In this document: positions 51,966 to 60,776 of the stretch, piece after piece | How the letters are laid out: each line of letters starts with the position of its first letter | Position numbering within the stretch: position 1 is the stretch's first letter | DNA from: DASQPR01 sp963727415 | Lineage (GTDB): Bacteria; Actinomycetota; Actinomycetes; Mycobacteriales; Micromonosporaceae | Assembly: GCA_963727415.1 (NCBI GenBank) | Contig: CAVSGF010000003.1 | Span: forward strand, 124,001-188,000 | DNA: 64,000 bases | Direction: 5' to 3' | Program-made: the position numbers and the translations under genes | Notes under the pieces: model-generated | What the model was told of the DNA's origin: nothing | Databases searched by the model: none | Seen by the model: the letters and a program-made list of their open reading frames with translations, nothing else

Positions 51966-53942
51966 TCAGGAAGCGACGCAGGTCAGCGTCGGGATGGCAT
52001 TCGTGCCGGTGTAACTCGCCTGAAGGCCGAAACTGGTGTTTCCGCCGGCCGAGATCACGCTGTTGTAGGACAGGCTGGTGGCGGTTTCGGCCGTACCGCT
52101 CTGCGTTCCGGCGGCGTTCCAGATGTTCACCACCTGCTGGTTTCCACCCCAGGTCCAGGTGACGGTCCAGGTTTGGGTGGCCACCGAGCCGGTGTTGGTG
52201 ACCGTGACGTTGGCGGTGAAGCCGTTGCCCCAGTCATTGCTGATCTCATATGTGGCCGAACACGTCGCGCCGCCGCCACCGCCCGAACTGATCGTCCAGG
52301 TAAACGTGGTCGAGCCGGCGGCGTTGGTGGTGTCCTCGGCGGTGACCGTCACCGACGAGGAACCGGCGGCGGTCGGCGTGCCGGAGATCAGACCCGTGGT
52401 GGAGCTGATGGACAGGCCGGCCGGCAGGCCGGTGGCCGAGTAGGTCAGCGTCTGGCCGGACGCTGAGTCGGCCGCGTGGATCTGGAGGCTGGTCGGGGTG
52501 CCGACGACACCGGACTGGCTGTCCGGGTTGGTCACCGTGACACTGCCGCTTCCGGCCACCAGCGCCGGGTACGCGTTGGTCACGAGTTGCTGGAACTCGG
52601 CCGCGAACCACTGACCGGCGGGGACGTCGTAACCGGGAATGGATCCGGTCGGGTAGGTGCCACCGTTGCCGTCGGTGTTCGTACCATTCGGGTCGCAGTG
52701 CGGGTCACCATGGCTGTGGGTCGCCGTCGGGTAATCACCGTCGGACTCGCCCGGTGGCTTGATCCAGACGAAAGCGATGATGTGCGCGGACGCACCGTAC
52801 GGCTCCGCGGTCGGCCGGGCGCCGATGCCCGCGCCGTTCTGGTTACACCAATTGCCGCGGAACACTCTTTGATCGATCTTGTTTGCCGCGACGTATGCGG
52901 TCGCCGTGGTCGGGTTGCTGTCCAGCGCGGTCGGCCGGCTCGGGCCGCCCCAGCCGTTGCGTGACGTGTCGATGAGCATGCCGATCGTGGCCGGGAAGCC
53001 CTGACCGACCAGCGCCGTGTACATCGCGTTGTCATAGGTGTATTCGTCGAACATCGGGTTGTACTGGTAGAACGTCACCGAATCGAGCGGGTTGCCGCCG
53101 ACTTGCAGGTTGGGGTCCGGCAGGAACGGCTCGGTGGTCGGTGTGTAGTTGGCGGTATCACTGATGAAACCGTCGACGCTGGCGACCCCGGCCGTCGTAG
53201 CCTTCGCGACTTTTGCGAACTCCTGGGCGCCCGGGCCAAGATTGCTGGACCAGCCCAGCCATGCCGAGTGCGCGATGTCGATGTACGTGTAGACGTTCGG
53301 AATCGCGTGCAGCTTGTTCAGCGCGTACTCGACGCCTGCCTCATAGAACGGTGAAGCCGTCGCGCAGGCGGGCTTGCTCTGGTTCGTGACGATGTTGGGT
53401 AGCGAGTCGGGCTCGATGATCGTGACGATCCGCAGGTTCGCGTACTTGGCCTGGGACATCAGCGCTGCGATCGGGTCGATGTACTGGGTTTCGTACTCGG
53501 TCAGGCCATCCGCGGTCGCCGGGATCTCACCGTTCGAGGCGAGCGCGGCGCAATCCCGGCCAGGCAAGTCGTAGATGACGATCTCGATGGTGATCGGCGT
53601 GCTGCCCTGCTGCTGAGCCAGTGCATTGTCCAGGTGGTACGCGAGACCGTGATGCACGCTGTCGCCGGTGATCGCGGCGATCTTGTCCATCCACACCGCG
53701 GTCGGATAGGTCGCGACCTTGGCTTCGGCGGTCCCGAGCGCGCCTCCGTCAGCGTTGGCCTGGGCAGTGACCTCGGCGGTGTAATCGGGGCTCAAATACT
53801 GGGTAGCGCCGACGAACGGATTGGTGACATGTGTACTGGCCGCGTTCGCCTGCTGGTCGGCGAGGAACGGGACGAGCAGGGTCGCCCCCACGGCAACGAT
53901 CGGGATCAAGCGGCGCAAGCGCACCAGATGCGGTGAGTTCAC
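51966..53942 (-). CDS. Secreted GH6 cellulase with Ig-like domain and CBM2
   Basis: Protein of 658 residues. Signal peptide to about residue 34. The GH6 domain (about 38-460) has the active-site segments YDLPGRDCAALASNGE (Asp130) and IIEPDSLPN (Asp179, proton donor), and HIIAFVWIKPPGESDGD near its end. A putative Ig-like He_PIG domain follows (about 465-555; LTYSATGLPAGLSISSTTGL, ISGTPTAAG), then a C-terminal CBM2. Loop lengths suggest a processive exo-type enzyme or an endoglucanase; this cannot be settled. GTG 53942 has AAGGAG nine bases upstream. A canonical CebR box lies about 370 bases before the start. Confidence 0.93.
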   Translation of the reverse strand: MNSPHLVRLRRLIPIVAVGATLLVPFLADQQANAASTHVTNPFVGATQYLSPDYTAEVTAQANADGGALGTAEAKVATYPTAVWMDKIAAITGDSVHHGLAYHLDNALAQQQGSTPITIEIVIYDLPGRDCAALASNGEIPATADGLTEYETQYIDPIAALMSQAKYANLRIVTIIEPDSLPNIVTNQSKPACATASPFYEAGVEYALNKLHAIPNVYTYIDIAHSAWLGWSSNLGPGAQEFAKVAKATTAGVASVDGFISDTANYTPTTEPFLPDPNLQVGGNPLDSVTFYQYNPMFDEYTYDNAMYTALVGQGFPATIGMLIDTSRNGWGGPSRPTALDSNPTTATAYVAANKIDQRVFRGNWCNQNGAGIGARPTAEPYGASAHIIAFVWIKPPGESDGDYPTATHSHGDPHCDPNGTNTDGNGGTYPTGSIPGYDVPAGQWFAAEFQQLVTNAYPALVAGSGSVTVTNPDSQSGVVGTPTSLQIHAADSASGQTLTYSATGLPAGLSISSTTGLISGTPTAAGSSSVTVTAEDTTNAAGSTTFTWTISSGGGGGATCSATYEISNDWGNGFTANVTVTNTGSVATQTWTVTWTWGGNQQVVNIWNAAGTQSGTAETATSLSYNSVISAGGNTSFGLQASYTGTNAIPTLTCVAS

Positions 53943-54312
53943 GAGACGGCACTCCTTCGATCGAATCGAATTTGTGGATCAAGCCGGTCGAATGGGTGCC
54001 GGAACAGCCCCGACGGCGGCGAAAAGCAACGGTGAGCGTGGAGCGAAGCCCGGACGGCACGTCGACGCGGCGTCACTTGGGCACGGCAAAGCCTGGTGTT
54101 CCGGCATAGAAATCGTTCCTGTCCGAAGAGCCGCGCGCGGCACCGCGAAGCGCATGCACCGGGGCCGGATGTTCGCAGCATTCGCCCCAGCCGTAACCCG
54201 GCCAAAACCCCTGGGATCGAGGGCGCCTTGGCTCGAGTGCTCTTATGCCGATGCGCGGAGGTTTGAGGTCGCCGACGACCTCACAGATGCAGGTCACGAG
54301 GCTGCAGATGCG
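53943..54312 (-). other. Long 5' leader of the cellulase operon
   Basis: About 370 bases between the GH6 start and the CebR box, on the path of the minus-strand transcript. I see no gene that I trust here; short minus-strand frames exist but lack ribosome sites and family features. It may be an untranslated leader. Confidence 0.4.
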
Positions 54313-54326
54313 TGGGAGCGCTCCCA
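54313..54326 (-). promoter_or_regulatory. CebR box and adjacent -10 element
   Basis: TGGGAGCGCTCCCA is the exact consensus operator of the LacI-type cellobiose regulator CebR. On the minus strand TATAGAT (54332-54326) is placed as a -10, so transcription would begin inside the box and repressor would block it; cellobiose would release it. CebR itself is not in this window. Confidence 0.88.
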
Positions 54327-54345
54327 TCTATAGATAGATGTATGT

Positions 54346-54362
54346 GTTTCGATTATTGAAAC
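54346..54362. promoter_or_regulatory. Dyad upstream of the CebR box
   Basis: GTTTC-N7-GAAAC at 54346-54362, on the promoter side of the CebR box. Possible second operator. Confidence 0.3.
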
Positions 54363-54443
54363 GCCCGGTTTCCGGTTTGTAAAGGGCTTCGCCAGAATGG
54401 TGCGGCGGTCACCGCGATTCGGCAGTGACGCTGGAGAGCTGGT

Positions 54444-55426
54444 TCAGGCAAGCGGTTCGGTTCGCTGAGTTACGTCCGCGTTGAACGCGACGAGACGGCT
54501 CCTGGTCGCCTCGTCGCAGAGGGCGCCGGTGAGGCCGGCGCGGTACGCGGCCTGCGAAGAAACGCCGAGTGAGGCGGCGAGCGCGTATTCGGCTGACAAG
54601 TCCGTACCCACCATTGCTGGGTCGTCTGTTGAGACGGAGCAGGCGACTCCGGCCGCGGCAAGCTTCCGCAGCGGGTGATCGGTGGCGTTGCACACCTGTA
54701 GCCGGATATTCGACGTCGGGCAGACATCAAGAACGATGTGCCGATCGATGAGTTCGGCGATGAGGTCGGGATCCTCGACCGCTCGCACTCCGTGCCGGAT
54801 CCGGCTGGCGCCCATCCTCAGCGCAGAGCGGATCGACTCCGGTCCTGCCGTCTCGCCGGCATGGGGAACGAGACCAAGACCTCCGCCGGCGGCGATGCGC
54901 ATGGCTCGCTCGTGTGGTGCATCCGGATAGCGGCCCTCCAGCCCAGCCAGGCCAAACCCGACCACGCCGCGCTCGCGATACCGCAGCGCGGTCCGAGCGA
55001 TGGCTACCCCGAAGTCCGGGTCGCAGCCCCGGTACTGCTCGGGCGTGAGGCGCACGATCACCCCGTGGCGCTCCTCGGCCTCCGTCGCACCCGCACAGTA
55101 GCCGTGGAAAATTGCGTCAAGCCCGATCTCGGAGGCCAACTTTGGCTCCGGCGTAAAGATCGCTTCGAGATAGACGGCGCCGTGCGCCTTCGCCTCAGCC
55201 GCAAGTCGACGACGATCTGGCGGAGGTCGTCCCCGGTCGCCAGGCAGCTGGTGGTCAGGTTCCACACTCCGATGAAGCTACGCAGGTCCGTGAACCTGAA
55301 CAGTCGAGTAAGCCCCTCAACACTGTCGGCGGGCAGCGCACGCCGGTTGCGCCGGGCAATGCTCAGGAGGGTAGCGGGTCGCACCGTCCCTTCCATATGG
55401 ACATGCAACTCGATCTTCGGGTTCAT
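54444..55426 (-). pseudogene. Adenosine deaminase-like enzyme, one-base frameshift
   Basis: Metal-dependent amidohydrolase of the adenosine deaminase family, about 327 residues. Zinc and substrate residues: IELHVHMEGTVRP (HxH), LVPHAGETAGPESI (His and catalytic Glu), RIRHGVRAVEDPDLIAEL and STDDPAMVGTDLSAEY (terminal Asp ligand). Frame breaks near 55204: GDDLRQIVVD in one frame, AAEAKAHGAVYLEAIFTPEP in the next; one base is missing. ATG 55426 starts the HVHMEG domain at the normal distance. Without the change the enzyme would be complete. It converts adenosine to inosine or acts on a related purine. Confidence 0.86.
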
Positions 55427-55514
55427 GACATCGAGCCAACCACTTCGCCCGCTGTCGAGCGACGCTCGATGGCGGGCGGGACCACTTAACGCCGGTTCTT
55501 GGAGCGAGTCCGGC

Positions 55515-56141
55515 TCACGGCAGCGCCGCCGCCAACATTCGTGCGAGCCAGATCTCGAACTGCTCGCCCGACCAGCCGCGACCGAGCACCAACAGCCGGT
55601 AGTTCTCGACGTTGACAAGTGTCCAGAGCGCATCGGCGGTCTCGGTGACCCTGTTGCCGGGCACCTGCAGTACCTCGCGGACGAACCAGACCGCGTCGTC
55701 GTAGCGCCGCTGCGCCCCGCGGGCCACGGCCTCGCGCACCACCTCGTCGCTCGCAGCCGCCCCGGCCGCCACCGCGCGGATGCGCCAACTGCGATCGTGC
55801 ACAGCGCGCACCAGCCGGGCGAGCTCGGCCACCGCGGAATCGCGATGTTCGGCGCCGATGTGTGCCTGCCATCGCGCCAGGTCGCCCATTGAGAAGCCTG
55901 GGTCGTTGCGGACGTGCTCGAAGACGACCTGCAACAACAGCTCGGCCTTGGAGCCGAACACCGCGAACACGTTCGCCTCCGAGGTCCCGGCCGCTCGTGC
56001 GATGGCTGCCGTGCTGGTTCGGGCGAAGCCGCTGTCGAGGAACATCTGCGACGCCGCGGCAAGGATCCGTGCCCGCGTCTCGCCGGCCTTGGCCTGGCGC
56101 TTCGACGAGACGTACGCCCGCTTCTTGACAGCATCTGGCAT
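55515..56141 (-). CDS. TetR-family transcriptional regulator
   Basis: Protein of 208 residues with the TetR N-terminal HTH (ETRARILAAASQMFLDSGFA, TSTAAIARAAGTSEANVFAV) and a helical effector domain. ATG 56141 is chosen; the frame extends three codons upstream. It is divergent from the alpha/beta hydrolase gene with a perfect 19-base dyad between them, so it probably represses the hydrolase and its downstream partner. Confidence 0.92.
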   Translation of the reverse strand: MPDAVKKRAYVSSKRQAKAGETRARILAAASQMFLDSGFARTSTAAIARAAGTSEANVFAVFGSKAELLLQVVFEHVRNDPGFSMGDLARWQAHIGAEHRDSAVAELARLVRAVHDRSWRIRAVAAGAAASDEVVREAVARGAQRRYDDAVWFVREVLQVPGNRVTETADALWTLVNVENYRLLVLGRGWSGEQFEIWLARMLAAALP

Positions 56142-56155
56142 GCCATCCACACTAT

Positions 56156-56174
56156 CACTGAGTGATACTCAGTG
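56156..56174. promoter_or_regulatory. TetR operator, 19-base dyad
   Basis: CACTGAGT-GAT-ACTCAGTG, perfect eight-base arms, between TetR (start 56141) and hydrolase (start 56209). Size and placement fit a TetR dimer site. Confidence 0.75.
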
Positions 56175-56735
56175 AATTTCGCCACGCATTACGAGAGGCG
56201 GCATTGCCATGAGTACGACACCTGCATCCGTTGAGCGGTACCGGCAGGCGCAGGCCGCCGTGCTGGACGGGATCGGGACACCGGTGACGTCCAGCACCGT
56301 GCCCATGCCCTCCCCCTTCGGCGCCGCCCACGTACTGGAAGCCGGCAGCGGTGACCCGTTGCTGCTAATGCACGGCGGCGGCGTTGTCGCGCAGTGGGCG
56401 CCACTGATTCCACTGCTCGCGCCGCACTTCCACCTGCTGATGCCGGACAAGCCGGGTAGCGGCCTCGCCGGTCCCTTCGACTACCGCGGCGTCGACCTGC
56501 GCGCCCACGGCGTCGCGTTCATGGAGGCGCTTCTGGACGCTGTCGGGTTGCAGCGGGCTGCGATCGGTGGCAACTCGATGGGCGGTTACTTCGCCTTCTG
56601 CTTCGCGCTCGCCCACCCGGAGCGGGTCTCGAAGCTGGTGATCTTCGGCGAGCCGGCCGGGGCGGATCCGGCGTCGTCGAGCCTCTACCACCGGATGGTC
56701 GGCACTCGTGGTCTCAATGCCTTCCTCTTTAAGAC

Positions 56736-58305
56736 CAATGCTGGGAAGTTAAGCATTGTCGCTGGTCACTGGGTCGGGGATGAGTGTGATGTGGTAGTCC
56801 ACTGTGGTGGATGTTTGTTGGCTGGCGTGGCGTTTGGCGGGGTAGGACGCCTGCGAGCGTTTCACTGCGCGGGGTGAGCTGCGGTCGCGGCGTTCGTGCT
56901 GGTCCTGGCCGATCTCGACCAGGACCGCGTGGGTCGCGGCGGCGAGCACGGCGGTGGTCGCGGTCGCCGCGGTGGTGATCCATCGGCGGACCGCGCGGAC
57001 AGCGACCGTGAATGACAGCCGGTCCGGGTCGATGCCCTGGCTGTGGGCGGCCTGGGTGATCAGGGTTCTGATCGCCTGGTAGGTGATGAGGTAGGCATAG
57101 AGCTCCTGGTGGATGCCGTCGGGGTCGGTGGAGCGCAGCACGGTCCGCGGTCCGCGTTGGAAGGTCTTGACCTCCCGGAAGGTGTTTTCTGATTCCCACC
57201 GCTTGCGGTAGCAGGCGGCGAGGTCACCGGCGGTGGCGAGGTTCGGGTCCAGAATGCTGGTCAGGAGTCGGAACCCTTCGGTGCGGGTGGTGACCGTCCC
57301 GGTGCGCGGGTCGGTGGCGGTCACGGTCACGGTGTACTCGATGACTCGCACCCAGGCGCCGGACCGGCCACCGCTGGCGGGTTTCGGTAGGACCGCCAGC
57401 CATGATCCGTCGGTGAACGTCCCGATGCGGGGTAGCAGCCGGGATGCTTTCACCCGCCACAACAGGTGCGCACCGGTGTCGGCAGTGTGGGTCCACAGTT
57501 TCCAGGACGGGAAGTTGCGGTCGGCGAGCAGCAGCATCCCGGGCTGCAACGCCGGCTGCAGCGCCCGGGCGAGTCTCTGTTCGGATTCGGGGCCGAACAC
57601 GGCGTCGATGACCGCGTGGGTACCGACCTCGATCAGCATCATCAGCCGGACCTTCCCGAACGACGCCGGTCCCCGCCGCCGGTTGCGGGTCGGGACGAAC
57701 ACCGCGTTGTTGGCGTCGCTCGCGGCGACGTCGAGTTGGGTGCCGTCCCAGGACACCAGCCGCAACCCGGCCAGGAACGCCCCCGGCGTCGCGGTGGTGG
57801 CCCGCGGGCCACGGACCCTCAGGAACAGTGCTTTCAGCGGCTCGACACCGACCCGGCGGCGGGCCTGCGCCAGCCCCGACGACGACGGCGCCGCGGCCAG
57901 GTCACCGCCGGAATGGGTCAACTCCCGCCACACCCCGCGATACCCGACCCCGGAAAACAGCGACAGGCCGAGGATGAACAGGACTGTGACCCGTGCCGGC
58001 AGCCGCCGGATGCGTTGCTGCACCCGACCCGTCTCGGCCAGGACGTCATCGATCAGACCAGCCGGAACATGCTCGGCCAGCACACCCAGCCCGAGGCGTT
58101 GCCACACCGGCCGGTCAGAGGCGTGCGCTACCGCGCACGCAATGACATCATCGGACACCGAAGCTCCTGTAGCAGACGTTTGATCTTGGTCGGTTTAACG
58201 TTCTACAGGAGCTTCACCACGTCTTGCCCACGCCACGCCGCGACCCTCACCGCGGCATCCAGAGCAGCTCGCCTACCAGCGGAAACGCTTAACTTCCTGG
58301 CATTG
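56736..58305. mobile_element. IS4-family insertion sequence, 1570 bp, complete
   Basis: Terminal inverted repeats of 19 bases: CAATGCTGGGAAGTTAAGC (56736-56754) and its inverse at 58287-58305 with two mismatches. Flanked by a ten-base target duplication TCTTTAAGAC (56726-56735 and 58306-58315). One transposase gene fills it. Complete ends, intact gene and exact duplication point to recent insertion. Confidence 0.95.
56749..58158 (-). CDS. IS4-family transposase
   Basis: Protein of 469 residues with an IS4 N-terminal domain and DDE catalytic core: Asp in SWDGTQLDVAASD, Asp in LLADRNFPSW, and the IS4 hallmark Y-x2-R-x3-E-x6-K in YRKRWESENTFREVK carrying the catalytic Glu. It overlaps the left inverted repeat at its 3' end. 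Apparently intact, so the element may be active. Confidence 0.95.
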   Translation of the reverse strand: MSDDVIACAVAHASDRPVWQRLGLGVLAEHVPAGLIDDVLAETGRVQQRIRRLPARVTVLFILGLSLFSGVGYRGVWRELTHSGGDLAAAPSSSGLAQARRRVGVEPLKALFLRVRGPRATTATPGAFLAGLRLVSWDGTQLDVAASDANNAVFVPTRNRRRGPASFGKVRLMMLIEVGTHAVIDAVFGPESEQRLARALQPALQPGMLLLADRNFPSWKLWTHTADTGAHLLWRVKASRLLPRIGTFTDGSWLAVLPKPASGGRSGAWVRVIEYTVTVTATDPRTGTVTTRTEGFRLLTSILDPNLATAGDLAACYRKRWESENTFREVKTFQRGPRTVLRSTDPDGIHQELYAYLITYQAIRTLITQAAHSQGIDPDRLSFTVAVRAVRRWITTAATATTAVLAAATHAVLVEIGQDQHERRDRSSPRAVKRSQASYPAKRHASQQTSTTVDYHITLIPDPVTSDNA

Positions 58306-58735
58306 TCTTTAAGACCGCACTCAAGCCGAGGGCGGGTGCTGAGGGTGCCCGCGCCGGTCTCGCCAAAGGCAAACTGGTCGCCGATCCCGACCGGATGCCC
58401 ATTGACCTGCTGGAGTGCTTCGCCGCTGGGTGGCAGGTACCGGGCGCGATACGCAGTTGGTACACGATGGTCGAGCGCGCTTGGGATCCGCCCGGATTCG
58501 GGATCGGTTGCTCGGCGACGACCCTGACCAACCGATTGGCTCCGGAGTTGGCGGGTCTGGATGTACCGACCTTGTTCATGTGGGGTGAGAACGACCCGCT
58601 GGGCCCCCCGAAGGTCGGCCGGGCATTGGCCGAACGCATGCCCGATGCGCGCTTCGAGGTCGTCGAGGCCGCCAGCCACCTGGTACATGTCGACCAGCCG
58701 AAGGTCTGCGCCGACACAGTATTGGGGTTCCTGTC

Positions 58736-59392
58736 ATGACGGCGAAGCGGGCAGGCCGCTGGCTGGTCGCTACCGGTCTATTCCTTCTTGCCGGATTGGT
58801 CCTGCATCCCCATGACCCGAATGCCAAGGACATGGCAGAGGTCGCCTACGTGCAGACCGGCCAGGCCACGTGGTGGCCCGCCCACGCGTTATTGCTGTCC
58901 AGTTATGTGCTGTTCATGGTGTTCCTCGTCAAGATTTCGCGCCTCGACGTGCTACCGCCGTCGGCCCAGCGAGTCCTGAGATTCGCCCTGCCGATCGCCG
59001 GGTTTTCCGTCCTGGCAATGCTCACCCACCTATTGCTGCCGTTGGCGCGTGACAGCGTCGCGAACTCGCACCAGGGCTGGGCCTTCTGGGTGAAGGACGT
59101 CGTCGAGTCGGTCGACGGACTGTGGGCCATGTGCGTCGTCGCGGTCGCGTGGACCCTCGGGCGCGCGGCGATCGTGGGCAACCAGTACACCGCCTGGCTC
59201 GGCATGGTTGGCGGAATCGGCTTCGCCGCCTTTTCGCTTGCCATCCCCCTGACGGGCCCGGTGATCTCGGTCGAGACCATGGCGTCGCTCGTGCCCAAGA
59301 TCGTGCCGGTGTTTGGAGTCCTGCTTGTCTCGTGGACGGTCGCTGCCGGGCTCTTGGCTCGAGGCGGCCAAGCGCCGAGCCGAGGGCGATGA
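58736..59392 (+). CDS. Six-helix integral membrane protein, unknown
   Basis: Protein of 218 residues with hydrophobic segments near residues 9-25, 45-65, 82-103, 127-145, 153-175 and 188-210. ATG 58736 overlaps the hydrolase stop (ATGA), so it belonged to the same TetR-controlled operon. Polar marks include HPHDPNAKDMAEVAYVQ after the first helix. I do not recognise the family. The IS element upstream is likely to be polar on its expression. Confidence 0.62.
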   Translation: MTAKRAGRWLVATGLFLLAGLVLHPHDPNAKDMAEVAYVQTGQATWWPAHALLLSSYVLFMVFLVKISRLDVLPPSAQRVLRFALPIAGFSVLAMLTHLLLPLARDSVANSHQGWAFWVKDVVESVDGLWAMCVVAVAWTLGRAAIVGNQYTAWLGMVGGIGFAAFSLAIPLTGPVISVETMASLVPKIVPVFGVLLVSWTVAAGLLARGGQAPSRGR

Positions 59393-59788
59393 CCGGTCTG
59401 TGTCTCGCGGATCCGCCGGCGGCCAGGCAGCAGCTGAACGTCCACCTGCGCTGACATGCGACGCTGGACCCTCAGAGAGTCAAAGGCATCTTCGTCTGGC
59501 CCCATGGACCGAGACGTGATGGGACTAGGGGTCTAGACTTGGGGTCGCGGCGAGTCCGGGAAGTGACTTCTCCGAAGAGCCAGCATTGGGGGATGCGAGC
59601 TGGCCACGCTGGAGTAGTAGACGTTCCCCAGTGTCCTCCCGGGCTCGTCGTCACGGTCATCGCTTCGTCGACCACAGCCTCTCCCCCACCCGCTTGGCGC
59701 AGGGCCGACACGCGCCGACCGGCCGCGAACCGCGCGGCCCATGGCCGCCGCAGAGAGCCTGAAGCTCACTCCAGAGGAGACGCACTCG
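59393..59788. other. Intergenic stretch without a recognisable gene
   Basis: Between the membrane protein gene and the convergent SDR gene. Several short frames are open on both strands, but none has a plausible start, ribosome site or family pattern. Confidence 0.5.
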
Positions 59789-59816
59789 CGCCCGCCGGCT
59801 CTGAGCCTGGCGGGCG
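59789..59816. terminator. Strong hairpin past the SDR gene
   Basis: CGCCCGCC (59789-59796) pairs exactly with GGCGGGCG (59809-59816), with an inner GGC/GCC pair. It is 16 bases past the SDR stop on the minus strand. No T-run. Confidence 0.55.
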
Positions 59817-59831
59817 GCGGGACGGGCGGCT

Positions 59832-60671
59832 TCAGGCGAGCCAGGAACTGGTGAGGCCGAGCACCGCCGAGCCATCGAGGTCGGCAATCTTGGCGGCGAT
59901 GAAGCCGCGTGCCGCGTCAGATGTCTGGAGACGGAACGCCGGGCGATCGGCGGTGAGCGCTTCCAGCACGGTTTCGGCAGCCTCAGCCGGGGTCTGTGCG
60001 TCGTCGCGGAAGCGCGCCAAGGTGCGCTTGGCGTAGTTAGCCGCCGTCTCTGCGTACGGTCCTGCGGCGGCGATCAGGGCCCCCACGTCCACGCCGATGT
60101 TGTTGACGAACTCGCTGGACACAGGGCCCGGCTCGACGAGCGAGACGTGCACGCCAAGCCGAGCCAGCACGGGTGCCAGGCCCTCCATGTAACCCTCCAC
60201 AGCAAACTTCGCCGCGCAGTACGCCTCGTTGAACGGCTGGCCGATCACGCCACCGACGCTCGTGACGGTGATCAGACGGCCGCCGGAGGCGCGCAGATGC
60301 GACACGGCGGCCTTGGAGACGTTCAGTACCCCGAAGAAGTTGACCTCCATGACCTTGCGCACGTCGTCGACGGTCTCATTCTCCAGCGTGCCGATGTGTC
60401 CCGCTCCCGCGTTGTTGACGACCGCATCGAGGCGGCCGTAGTCGGCGACGATCCCGTCGATCGCGGTGGTGACCGACGCCCCGTCCGTCACGTCGAGCTG
60501 CCGGATGTCCAGTTCGACCCCGGCGTCGTCGGCGGCCTTGCGGAGCGCGTCGGCGCGGTTGGTGTCACGCAGGGTCGCGACGGTTCGCCAGCCTTCCTGG
60601 GCGGCGGCGACAGCGACGGCGAGACCGATGCCCGAGGACGTGCCAGTGACCAGAACAACTTTGGAGGACAT
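59832..60671 (-). CDS. Short-chain dehydrogenase/reductase (SDR)
   Basis: Protein of 279 residues, classical SDR: cofactor motif VTGTSSGIGLAVAVAA, NNAGAGHIG, catalytic Ser in TVTSVGGVIGQ and the YxxxK pair in YCAAKFAVEGYMEGL. The Thr-Leu-Arg-Asp after the second strand favours NADP(H). Substrate unknown. It is divergent from a MarR regulator with a large palindrome between, so it is likely derepressed by a small aromatic or oxidative signal. Confidence 0.93.
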   Translation of the reverse strand: MSSKVVLVTGTSSGIGLAVAVAAAQEGWRTVATLRDTNRADALRKAADDAGVELDIRQLDVTDGASVTTAIDGIVADYGRLDAVVNNAGAGHIGTLENETVDDVRKVMEVNFFGVLNVSKAAVSHLRASGGRLITVTSVGGVIGQPFNEAYCAAKFAVEGYMEGLAPVLARLGVHVSLVEPGPVSSEFVNNIGVDVGALIAAAGPYAETAANYAKRTLARFRDDAQTPAEAAETVLEALTADRPAFRLQTSDAARGFIAAKIADLDGSAVLGLTSSWLA

Positions 60672-60718
60672 GAAGTTCCCTTCGTGGTTGATGTCGCGGA
60701 TCAGCTACTGCAGTCCGT

Positions 60719-60757
60719 GCGTGTACACACACTATCTCATTATGTGTGCGTACACGC
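60719..60757. promoter_or_regulatory. MarR-type operator palindrome
   Basis: GCGTGTACACACA (from 60719) faces TGTGTGCGTACACGC (60743-60757) as an imperfect inverted repeat around the central AT-rich part, in the divergent SDR/MarR region. It covers the space in which both promoters must lie. Confidence 0.6.
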
Positions 60758-60776
60758 AACCGCATAGGATCGGGGC

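Larger units (their letters stand above)
56209..58739 (+). pseudogene. Alpha/beta hydrolase gene interrupted by an IS4-family element
   Basis: 5' part (56209-56735) has PLLLMHGGGVVAQWAPLIPL and the nucleophile elbow GGNSMGGYFAFCF. 3' part (from 58316) has APELAGLDVPTLFMWGENDP with the acid Asp, and ASHLVHVDQPKVCADT with the catalytic His. Removing the element and one copy of the ten-base duplication gives an uninterrupted frame (FLFKTALKPRAGAEGARAGL). The hydrolase was a meta-cleavage-type or related serine hydrolase. Its stop overlaps the start of the membrane protein gene, so that gene also loses its upstream coupling. Confidence 0.9.

Noticed and set aside
54073..54327. 84-residue minus-strand frame between the CebR box and the GH6 gene
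   Set aside because: Its ATG lies inside the CebR box at the likely transcription start, there is no ribosome site, and the composition is not gene-like.
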